Assembly (NCBI GenBank): GCA_964435165.1
Contig: CAYSXY010000043.1
Coordinates: 1-18,820, forward strand
Direction: 5' to 3'
Source: CAYSXY01 sp964435165
GTDB lineage: Bacteria; Pseudomonadota; Alphaproteobacteria; Rickettsiales; RI-342
DNA: 18,820 nt
A program made the translations under genes and the position numbers. This document shows positions 5,240-12,436 of this stretch, piece after piece. The notes under the pieces were generated by a model. It made no database searches, was not told the origin of the DNA, and was given only the letters and a program-made list of their open reading frames with translations. Numbering within the stretch: position 1 is the stretch's first letter; each line of letters starts with the position of its first letter.

Positions 5240-7102
5240 ATGGACATGTCCGGCCCCCTTGCCATTGCATCTATGCCACATATGTGGATCACCTTCGGGG
5301 TGATTGTGGTCGCTCTGATCGCATTCTCGCGTGATTCTATTCCGTTGGAATTAACATCGCTGGTTATTCTGGTGATGTTGTTGCTGCTGTTTTATCTCAG
5401 CCCGCTCAAAGCACCTGACGGCACAGTATTGCTGCAACCCGTTGATTTATTGCTTGGCTTTGCCAACCCCGCCCTTGTTGCGGTTATGTGTTTGCTTATT
5501 CTTGGCCAGGCGGTGGTGCGCACTGGCTCTTTGAATGAAATAGCCAATCTTATTCTCAAGCTCAGCCGTAATAATACCCTCATTGCCGTGACTCTCACCT
5601 TGGTGGTCGTGATGGTGGTCAGTGCCGTGCTGAATAACACACCGGTGGTGGTTATTTTTATTCCAATATTAGCGGCTTTCGCCAAGCAGTTGGGGCGCTC
5701 TGTCAGCAGTATGATGATGCCGTTGTCCTTCGCCGCCATTCTGGGAGGAATGACAACCCTGATCGGTAGCAGCACCAACCTGCTGGTCAGTGGAGAGTTG
5801 GAAAAACTCTCCGGTATGTCGATCGGCTTTTTTGATTTCCTGCTGCCAGGCAGCGTGTTGGCGCTGGTTGGCCTCGTCTATATAGTTATGGTAGCGCCGA
5901 GGATTCTGCCGGATCGTGCCTCCATGGTCAAAGATTTGATGGGTGAAGATGTGCGTAAATTCATCGCGCAACTGGAATTAGACCATCATTCAAATCTGGT
6001 GGGACGGCTGGTCTCCGAAGATCATTTGAAGGAGATGCCGGATATCAATCTGCGTATGATTCAGCGGGGAGAGCATGCGTATCTACCCCCATTTGATGAA
6101 GGGATGAGTCTCAAACCCGGTGATACGCTGGTGGTCGCCGCGACACGCAAAGCCTTGACGGAATTGTTATCGGATGAGCCAAAAGCATTGTTGCATAAAT
6201 TTCCGGAATTTACCGAGGGGAGTAGCGAGGAAGATGATCTCAAACCGGCCAGTGGGGTGAGTATTGCCGAGGTGGTGGTGGCTCCGGCATCGCGCATGAT
6301 TGGCCTTAATCTTGAGCAGATTGGATTCCGCTATCATTATCACGCCATCGTGCTGGGAATTCAACGCGGTGAACGCATTATCCGCAAGCGGGTGACTGAG
6401 ATAAGACTGGCCGCAGGCGATGTGCTGCTGGTGATGGGACAGCGCGAAGATGTCATGAAATTGCGCGAGACGCGCGATATGATGCTCATGGAATGGTCTG
6501 CCGAGGATTTGCCCTCCAAACAATATGCACGGCTGGCCAATAGCATCTTTTTTACCGTGGTTGGTGTGGCGGCATTGGATGTGTTGCCGATTTATATTTC
6601 AGCACTGGCTGGTGCAGCAGCCATCATCGCCAGCGGGTGCTTAAGTATTCGGCAGGCATTTCGCACCTTAGATTCGCAGATTATTTTTATGGTGGCATCG
6701 GCGTTGGCACTGGCCAGTGCTATGGAGGCAACGGGCGGCGCTGCCTTTATCGCACATTTGCTGATTACCGCGATGGAAGGCGTGCCACCGGTGATGGTGA
6801 TGTCGGCGCTGTTTTTGGTGATGGCGGCATTCACCAATATGCTGAGTAATAATGCCAGCGCCCTGCTCTTCACGCCGATTGCGTATAGCGCGGCATTGCA
6901 GCTGAATGCCGACCCTCTGATGTTTATCTATGCCGTCATCTTCGCCTGCAACTGTTCCTTTGCGACACCTATTGGCTATCAGACAAATTTACTGGTGATG
7001 GGGCCCGGCCATTATAAGTTCGTTGATTTTATGAGAGCAGGTATTCCCCTGATGTTTGTGATGTGGGCGACCTATACCCTCTATACTTACTATATGTTTT
7101 AA
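5240..7102 (+). CDS. SLC13/DASS-type permease with two RCK_C domains
   Basis: The 620-residue protein is a divalent anion:sodium symporter-like permease made of two membrane halves around a soluble insert. The N-terminal half has NNTPVVVIFIPI (132-142) and GSSTNLLVSGE (176-186). The C-terminal half has NNASALLFTP (537-546) and TPIGYQTNLLVMGPGHY (576-592); these SNT/QTN-type motifs line the substrate and sodium site. Residues about 225-310 and 335-415 are two TrkA-C (RCK_C) domains (SLKPGDTLVVAATR and RLAAGDVLLVMGQRED), which regulate such permeases by ligand binding. An upstream TTG and an ATG at 5201 are in frame, but the ATG at 5240 gives the usual N-terminus. ATG 5246 is equally possible. 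Substrate cannot be told: sulfate or dicarboxylates are typical. A TRAP-type binding protein follows after 42 bases. Confidence 0.9.
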   Translation: MDMSGPLAIASMPHMWITFGVIVVALIAFSRDSIPLELTSLVILVMLLLLFYLSPLKAPDGTVLLQPVDLLLGFANPALVAVMCLLILGQAVVRTGSLNEIANLILKLSRNNTLIAVTLTLVVVMVVSAVLNNTPVVVIFIPILAAFAKQLGRSVSSMMMPLSFAAILGGMTTLIGSSTNLLVSGELEKLSGMSIGFFDFLLPGSVLALVGLVYIVMVAPRILPDRASMVKDLMGEDVRKFIAQLELDHHSNLVGRLVSEDHLKEMPDINLRMIQRGEHAYLPPFDEGMSLKPGDTLVVAATRKALTELLSDEPKALLHKFPEFTEGSSEEDDLKPASGVSIAEVVVAPASRMIGLNLEQIGFRYHYHAIVLGIQRGERIIRKRVTEIRLAAGDVLLVMGQREDVMKLRETRDMMLMEWSAEDLPSKQYARLANSIFFTVVGVAALDVLPIYISALAGAAAIIASGCLSIRQAFRTLDSQIIFMVASALALASAMEATGGAAFIAHLLITAMEGVPPVMVMSALFLVMAAFTNMLSNNASALLFTPIAYSAALQLNADPLMFIYAVIFACNCSFATPIGYQTNLLVMGPGHYKFVDFMRAGIPLMFVMWATYTLYTYYMF

Positions 7103-7144
7103 CGTGATTTATTAGTCCTCAACAAAGCCTAAAGGTTAAATCAG

Positions 7145-8263
7145 ATGGCCGATACAACACGCACTTCCCGGCGTTCGCTCATCAAGACCGGTATGTTAGC
7201 CACTGCCGGTGCAGCGGCATCAACCGTGGGGTTCAGCACTCCCGCTATAGCGAAAAATATCGTGCAATGGAAAATGGTGATGACCTGGCAGAAAGTGTTG
7301 CCGGGTCTTGGCACTGGCGCGGTACGGCTCGCCGAGCGCATCACCAAACTGTCTGAGGGCAGTATTGAGGTGAAAGTGTATGGTGGTGGAGAGTTAGTGC
7401 CGCCGCTGGGCGTGTTTGAAGCGGTGGCGCAGGGAACGGCGGAACTTGCGCATACGGCACCCTATTACTGGATCAGTAAGAATCCGGCAGCGCCATTCTT
7501 TTGTGTTGTTCCTGGTGGTATGACGGCGGATGAGCAAAATGCCTGGCTCTATTATGGAGGCGGATTGAAATTATGGCATGACTTATATGCCGAGTTTGGC
7601 CTGACGGCTTATCCGGCCGGTAATACCGGGGCGCAAATGGGAGGCTGGTTCACACGAGAAATTAACAGTCTCAGTGATTTGCAGGGGCTGAAAATGCGTA
7701 TTCCTGGCATGGCCGGCGAAGTTGTGTCGCGTTTAGGCGTCAATCAGCAAAATATTCCGCCGCAGGATTTGTATACTTCGATTCAATCCGGTGTGATTGA
7801 CGCGCTGGAATGGGTTGGCCCGTGGAACGATATTGCACTTGGGTTCCATAAAGTTGCGCCCTATTATTATGGTCCAGGTTTTCATGAACCCGGCCCGACA
7901 CTGGAATGTATGATTAATCTCAAAGCATTTGAGTCGCTTAGGCCATGGCAGCAGCGGGTGATTAAAACTGCCTGCGCGGTGGAAAATCAGCTCATGCGTT
8001 CAGAATATATGGCTAACAATATGAAGGCTTATCTGGATATGCGCGATAAACACAAGGTGGATATTCGCTCATTCCCTGATGATGTGATGACCGCTTTTTT
8101 TGATATGTCTGCCCAAGTGGTGCGTTCTGTTGCCGATAAAGGCGGTATCGAGGCGCGGATTTTTGAGAGCTATGACCATTTCAGGCGAAAAGCGGTTGAT
8201 TACGGTCAAATCACCGATGTGGGCTATGCCAATGCACGCTATGCGCATATGAATCGCGGCTGA
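7145..8263 (+). CDS. TRAP transporter solute-binding protein (DctP/TakP-like), Tat signal
   Basis: The 372-residue protein begins with a twin-arginine signal (SRRSLIK, residues 8-14), a hydrophobic Ala-rich part and a cleavage site after AIA (36). The mature part is a DctP-type periplasmic receptor: Arg185 in LKMRIPG is the conserved arginine that salt-bridges the substrate carboxylate, and ALEWVGPWND (220-229) corresponds to the TakP region whose Glu-Trp helps bind cation and substrate. This group usually binds alpha-keto acids or other organic acids. AAAGG 9 bases before the ATG supports the start. No DctQ or DctM gene is present nearby; its neighbour is an SLC13-type permease 42 bases upstream. 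It ends 13 bases from the convergent FYDLN gene. Confidence 0.93.
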   Translation: MADTTRTSRRSLIKTGMLATAGAAASTVGFSTPAIAKNIVQWKMVMTWQKVLPGLGTGAVRLAERITKLSEGSIEVKVYGGGELVPPLGVFEAVAQGTAELAHTAPYYWISKNPAAPFFCVVPGGMTADEQNAWLYYGGGLKLWHDLYAEFGLTAYPAGNTGAQMGGWFTREINSLSDLQGLKMRIPGMAGEVVSRLGVNQQNIPPQDLYTSIQSGVIDALEWVGPWNDIALGFHKVAPYYYGPGFHEPGPTLECMINLKAFESLRPWQQRVIKTACAVENQLMRSEYMANNMKAYLDMRDKHKVDIRSFPDDVMTAFFDMSAQVVRSVADKGGIEARIFESYDHFRRKAVDYGQITDVGYANARYAHMNRG

Positions 8264-8276
8264 TCATGGCCGAACT

Positions 8277-8744
8277 TTAGGCAACGTCGCGCTTGTCCTG
8301 TTCGTCACTCATCTCATCGAGCATTTCATCGATTTCTTCCTCGATGAGCTCTTCTTCTACGGAGTCAATCAATGAACCGGATTCGTCGTCAATGCCCCCC
8401 TCCTCGTCACCCTCGTCATAGCTGGGTTTCTGCTCTTCGCTGAGGAACCCTACTTCGTCATCATCTGGCTCAATATCTGCTAAATTTTCTATATCGTTTG
8501 TCGCTGGCAAATCATTATTCGTCTCTATGCCTGAGTCTCCCAGCGACTTTTTATCGGTGTGCGGCGTGACCTCTTGCATCGGTGCCTTTTGGACAGGTGG
8601 CGGCATGCTGTCAGGCGGTTTCGCTTGCTCAGGCAATTCATAAATATGCTGGCATTTTGGACAGGTGATCGGGCGGCGCATCAAATCATAAAATGGTGCG
8701 CTACAGGCTGGGCAAGTGCGCCGTGTGCCTAGTGTCTCTGACAT
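8277..8744 (-). CDS. FYDLN-acid zinc-ribbon protein (TIGR02300 family)
   Basis: The 155-residue protein starts with a zinc ribbon made of two CxxC pairs: CPAC (11-14) and CPKC (28-31). Between them lies FYDLMRRPIT, the family's FYDLN motif with Met in place of Asn. The rest is a low-complexity, Pro-rich then strongly acidic tail (Glu/Asp runs from about residue 90 to the end). This matches TIGR02300, a family found in Alphaproteobacteria and often beside aroA-cmk, as here. Its function is unknown; a nucleic-acid or protein-binding role is suggested only by the ribbon and tail. The start at 8744 has a TAGGA sequence very close upstream. Confidence 0.92.
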   Translation of the reverse strand: MSETLGTRRTCPACSAPFYDLMRRPITCPKCQHIYELPEQAKPPDSMPPPVQKAPMQEVTPHTDKKSLGDSGIETNNDLPATNDIENLADIEPDDDEVGFLSEEQKPSYDEGDEEGGIDDESGSLIDSVEEELIEEEIDEMLDEMSDEQDKRDVA

Positions 8745-8781
8745 GATCCTACCCGATTGACGATGTTCCTCTTAATTGCGC

Positions 8782-9016
8782 TATAGTCATTCCACTTCAA
8801 GATTCCCCATTGCTGCAAATAGCAGATTTTCTTGCGCTCCTCATGTCATGTAGATTTACAACACTCTCGAAGAGGAGTGTTGTGCCTATAGATGAGTTTC
8901 GCATCCCACTTGTGGATGCGAAAACTACAATCATTCCGGTGCTCATCAAACTCCTATTTTGGCTTCGCCGCCCTAACGGGTCGCTGGATGGGGAATTCTA
9001 AATTGGAACGACTATA
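8782..9016. repeat. 235-bp palindromic element with two internal hairpins (MITE-like)
   Basis: The ends are 29-base inverted repeats: TATAGTCATTCCACTTCAAG... at 8782-8810 and the complement of TATAGTCGTTCCAATTTAGA... at 8988-9016, matching at 24 of 29 positions and sharing a terminal ATTCCCCAT. Inside are two perfect hairpins: ACAACACTC/GAGTGTTGT (8858-8866/8875-8883, 8-base loop) and TTTCGCATCC/GGATGCGAAA (8897-8906/8914-8923, 7-base loop). Each end reads TA-TAGTC, consistent with a TA target duplication. It contains no plausible gene. It fills the divergent spacer between the FYDLN gene and aroA-cmk. The arms differ in sequence from the 163-bp palindrome at 3664-3826, so it is a second family. 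Confidence 0.75.
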
Positions 9017-9093
9017 ATATAATACGCTCGTGTCACTATGCACGTGTGTGCGGTGCAAACGCAACAAAAATTGCGCGAGTATCGTTTCATCAA

Positions 9094-9121
9094 TTGTCAA
9101 GCGGTCACAGGGCCTTATACT
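9094..9121 (+). promoter_or_regulatory. Putative promoter of aroA-cmk
   Basis: TTGTCA (9094-9099) and TATACT (9116-9121), separated by 16 bases, match five of six bases of each sigma70 consensus hexamer. Transcription would start near 9128, about 50 bases before the ATG at 9178. It lies right of the palindromic element, so it is independent of it. Confidence 0.55.
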
Positions 9122-9177
9122 GTTTCGGTAATTCGGATTAGATTTTTCATTTTATTCAACTCAGGTTTAATTGTTAC

Positions 9178-11256
9178 ATGCAGCCTCGCTCAACCCCTCT
9201 TCGTGCCAACGCCCTACCCGGTTCCGCGTTAACCGGTACTGTTACGCCGCCTGGCGATAAATCAATTTCGCACCGCGCACTCATTATTGGCTCACAGGCG
9301 GTTGGCACAACGGTTATTCGGGGATTGTTGGAGGGCGAAGATGTGCTGCGCACAGCTTCAGCGTTGCAGCAATTGGGCGTGACGATTGAGCGAAACAATA
9401 CCGGTGATTGGATTGTTCATGGCGTGGGTACCGGCGGATTGCAGGAACCGCGTGAAGTGTTGGATATGGGCAATAGCGGCACTGGCGCGCGATTGTTGAT
9501 GGGGCTGGTCACGCCATATCCGTTTACCACCTTTTTCAGTGGTGATGCCAGCCTGACAGGCCGCCCGATGCGACGTATCATCACGCCAATGACCCGGATT
9601 GGTGCCAATATTACGGCTCGCGAAGGCAATTATATGCCGTTGGCCATACATGGAACGTCACTGCCCATACCTATTGATTATCATTCGCCTGTCGCATCTG
9701 CACAAATCAAATCAGCGATTCTGCTGGCCGGGTTGAATGTCGCTGGACGCATGAGTGTGACTGAACCACGACATAGTCGCGATCATACAGAACGAATGTT
9801 TGCCGAATACGGGATCGAAATTCAAACAACACATCATGAAGATGGTAGCGCAACCATCAGTATGGAAGGCCAGCAGGAAGTGATGGTGCGTGACAAACGG
9901 CTGGATGTCCCGGCCGATCCTTCCTCTGCGGCATTTCTTGCCGTAGCCGCCTTGATTGTGCCGGATTCGCGCGTGATGATTCAAAATGTCTGTATGAATC
10001 CATTACGTACCGGTTTGTTTACCACCTTGGAAGAAATGGGTGGCTGGATTAAATATCATAATCGCCGTCTGGTTGGCGGCGAAGGGGTTGCCGATATTGA
10101 GGTGAAATACAGCCCGCGGCTTAAAGCGGTCTCTGTTCCGCCGGAGCGTGTCCCCTCCATGATTGACGAATTCCCTATTCTCTCAGTTGCCGCTGCTTTT
10201 GCCAAAGGCGATACGGTGATGCATGGCCTGCAGGAATTGCGCGTTAAAGAAAGCGACCGGCTGAGTGCCATTTGCGATGGCTTGCGCCAGTGCGGCGTGG
10301 CGACGGATGTCAGTGGTGATCGCCTCACGGTTATCGGCAAAGCCGAGCCGCCTATGGGTGGCGGGCATATTGTGACCCGTATGGATCACCGTATGGCGAT
10401 GTCTTTCCTGGTGATGGGGCTTGCGACGCAGCAATCGGTCACGGTGGATGATATTCGTTGCATTGAAACAAGCTATCCGCAATTTATTCCTCATATACGT
10501 TCGCTGGGAGCTAAAATCAACGTGGAGCGGCCATCATCGCAAAGCCCGGCGACGTGCATTGCCGGACGCGATACATCACGTAACAGGATGTCAAAACAGC
10601 GCTCGCTGGTGATTGCTATCGATGGGCCTGCTGCCTCCGGCAAGGGCAGCTTGGCGCGACGGCTGGCCGACCATTACGGCTATGCCTATCTGGACACGGG
10701 CAAGCTTTATCGTGCCGTTGGTTTGAAGCTTGTCTATGCCGATAAAGACCCGACAGACGAGCCAGCCGCCTTGTCGGCTGCGCGAACGATTCAATTGGAT
10801 GATTTGCATAATCCACGCTTGCAGCAGGAAAAAATCGGTAAAGCGGCGTCTATTGTCTCTGCGATGCCTGCCGTGCGTGATGCGCTGCTTGATTATCAGC
10901 GCCAGTTTGCCCAGCGTGATGGCGGAGCTATTTTAGACGGACGCGATATCGGTACGGTGGTTTGCCCGGATGCTGATATTAAATTTTTTATCACGGCGGA
11001 TATCGAAACGCGGGCGCGGCGGCGTCATAAGGAGCTGCAAGGGTTGGGGGTTGAGGTTGTCTATGATTCCGTGCTGCGGGATTTAACGGAGCGCGATAAG
11101 CGAGATCAACAGCGCGATGTGGCTCCGCTCAAAGCCGCACCTGATGCGATTCAGATTGACACGACACAGCTAACGGCAGATGCTGTGTTTGACAAAGTTA
11201 TGGCACTGATTGATAAGCATATCGGGACGCACCACAACACCAGTACAGCCGCTTAA
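9178..11256 (+). CDS. aroA-cmk: Fused EPSP synthase (AroA) - cytidylate kinase (Cmk)
   Basis: One 692-residue frame encodes two enzymes. Residues 1-450 are EPSP synthase, which joins phosphoenolpyruvate to shikimate-3-phosphate: PGDKSISHRA (25-34), GNSGTGARL (98-106), DASLTGRPM (123-131), SAQIK (174-178), RDHTE (201-205), Asp330 in IDEFPI and Glu358 in RVKESDR. SAQ-x-K and RDHTE are marks of class II EPSP synthases; the site equal to E. coli Gly96 is Gly101. Residues 471-692 are CMP kinase: P-loop GPAASGKG (483-490), LDTGKLYRA (505-513) and LDGRDIGTVV (586-595). A linker of about 20 residues joins them. An internal ATG at 10588 (Met471), preceded by AACAGG, could also give free Cmk. rpsA, the usual alphaproteobacterial follower, is absent. 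The start at 9178 has only a distant CAGG. Confidence 0.93.
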   Translation: MQPRSTPLRANALPGSALTGTVTPPGDKSISHRALIIGSQAVGTTVIRGLLEGEDVLRTASALQQLGVTIERNNTGDWIVHGVGTGGLQEPREVLDMGNSGTGARLLMGLVTPYPFTTFFSGDASLTGRPMRRIITPMTRIGANITAREGNYMPLAIHGTSLPIPIDYHSPVASAQIKSAILLAGLNVAGRMSVTEPRHSRDHTERMFAEYGIEIQTTHHEDGSATISMEGQQEVMVRDKRLDVPADPSSAAFLAVAALIVPDSRVMIQNVCMNPLRTGLFTTLEEMGGWIKYHNRRLVGGEGVADIEVKYSPRLKAVSVPPERVPSMIDEFPILSVAAAFAKGDTVMHGLQELRVKESDRLSAICDGLRQCGVATDVSGDRLTVIGKAEPPMGGGHIVTRMDHRMAMSFLVMGLATQQSVTVDDIRCIETSYPQFIPHIRSLGAKINVERPSSQSPATCIAGRDTSRNRMSKQRSLVIAIDGPAASGKGSLARRLADHYGYAYLDTGKLYRAVGLKLVYADKDPTDEPAALSAARTIQLDDLHNPRLQQEKIGKAASIVSAMPAVRDALLDYQRQFAQRDGGAILDGRDIGTVVCPDADIKFFITADIETRARRRHKELQGLGVEVVYDSVLRDLTERDKRDQQRDVAPLKAAPDAIQIDTTQLTADAVFDKVMALIDKHIGTHHNTSTAA

Positions 11257-11273
11257 CTTTTACTGCGTCTCGG

Positions 11274-12272
11274 CTATGCAGCGTTGCGTGCTGACGCACT
11301 TGCCGCCGGTGGCGACATTTCAAGCATTTTGTCGAGTGAGGCTTTCGCTTCCACCCGTACCGCTTCATCGAGCGTAATGCGTGGCTGTTTCTGCGCCATA
11401 CAGAGAAACAGTTTTTCCATGGTGTTGCGCTTCATGAAGGGGCAATCATTGCAATTGGTGCAAGCGCCGTCTAATCCCGGAACAGGATAGAAGGTCGAAC
11501 CAGGCGACTGCTTTTCCATTTGATGAATGATGCCGGGTTCGGTGAGGACGATAAATGCTTCCCCGGCATGCTTTTTTGTATAATTGAGCAGCGAAGAGGT
11601 TGAGCCTATATGCTGCGCATAATGTAGAATATGTTCCGGGCATTCCGGGTGGGCGATAGTATGTGCCTGCGGATATTGCGTTTGCAATTTGATCAATTCT
11701 TTTTCCGAGAATTGCTCATGCACAATACAGCTGCCATCCCATAGGGTCATATCGCGCCCGGTTTTTCGTTGAAGATAAGCACCGAGATGTTTATCCGGCG
11801 AGAATAAAATCGGCTTATCTTCAGGTATTTGTTGGATAATCGCTTCGGCATTGCTGGAGGTGACTATGATATCGGACAGTGCCTTCACTTCAGCTGAGCA
11901 ATTAATATAGGTCAGCGCAATATGATCCGGGTGTGCTTCACGAAACGCCTTAAATTGTTGCGGCGGGCAGGCCTGTTCCAATGAACAGCCAGCTTCTAAG
12001 TCTGGCAGTAACACGAGCTTATCCGGGCTTAGGATATGCGCGACCTCGGCCATAAAGCGCACTCCGCAAAAGACAATCACATCGGCATTGGTAGCAGCCG
12101 CCTTGCGTGATAAATCCAGCGAATCGCCAATGAAATCAGCAACATCCTGAATCTCGTCCTCCTGGTAATAATGCGCCAGGATCACGGCATTCATCTGTTG
12201 TTTGAGGTTGAGGATGGCATCTTCCAGCGCGTGGGGCGGTGGTATGGTCACATCAAGAGAAGTATCTCGCAT
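11274..12272 (-). CDS. nadA: Quinolinate synthase NadA
   Basis: The 332-residue protein condenses iminoaspartate with dihydroxyacetone phosphate to quinolinate in NAD synthesis and carries a 4Fe-4S cluster. Seen motifs: ILAHYYQEDEIQDVADFIGDS (near 31-51), FCGVRFMAEVA (68-78), LPDLEAGCSLEQACP with Cys96, SPDKHLGAY (158-166), HPECPEHI with Cys211 and CTNCNDCPFM with Cys271, Cys274 and Cys277. Cys96, Cys211 and Cys277 match the known cluster ligands, and the C-x2-C-x2-C form is that of the longer, E. coli-type NadA. It ends with an Ala-rich tail. No nadB or nadC is adjacent. The start at 12272 has no clear ribosome binding site but matches the family N-terminus. It converges on aroA-cmk with a 17-base gap. 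Confidence 0.97.
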   Translation of the reverse strand: MRDTSLDVTIPPPHALEDAILNLKQQMNAVILAHYYQEDEIQDVADFIGDSLDLSRKAAATNADVIVFCGVRFMAEVAHILSPDKLVLLPDLEAGCSLEQACPPQQFKAFREAHPDHIALTYINCSAEVKALSDIIVTSSNAEAIIQQIPEDKPILFSPDKHLGAYLQRKTGRDMTLWDGSCIVHEQFSEKELIKLQTQYPQAHTIAHPECPEHILHYAQHIGSTSSLLNYTKKHAGEAFIVLTEPGIIHQMEKQSPGSTFYPVPGLDGACTNCNDCPFMKRNTMEKLFLCMAQKQPRITLDEAVRVEAKASLDKMLEMSPPAASASARNAA

Positions 12273-12340
12273 GCAGCACGCTTTATATTTATAAATACAA
12301 ACAATGGGTTAAAGATCGCATTTTATAGAAACAGTAATCA

Positions 12341-12369
12341 TTTCACAATGAAATACTGATAGCTATGAT
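12341..12369 (+). promoter_or_regulatory. Putative promoter of histidine kinase gene
   Basis: TTTCAC (12341-12346) and TATGAT (12364-12369) are separated by 17 bases and resemble sigma70 hexamers. The -35 overlaps a small dyad ATTTCA-CAA-TGAAAT (12340-12354) that could be an operator. A start near 12376 would leave a 60-base leader, within which GGGGC (12372-12376) and GCCCC (12402-12406) could pair. The spacer to nadA also holds AT-rich sequence that must serve nadA on the minus strand. Confidence 0.4.
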
Positions 12370-12436
12370 GTGGGGCCTAAGCTGTGTTAAGTCAAGAGAT
12401 AGCCCCAATTGGCTAGAATAACCATGTTGGAATTAT

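Noticed and set aside
8810..9001. 63-codon plus-strand frame inside the palindromic element
   Set aside because: The frame lies wholly within inverted repeats and hairpins; its residues reflect the palindrome and there is no translation signal.
9013..9023. Tandem TATAAT sequences at the right edge of the 235-bp element as the aroA promoter
   Set aside because: No acceptable -35 is seen 16-18 bases upstream. The pair TTGTCA/TATACT at 9094-9121 is better and nearer to the gene.
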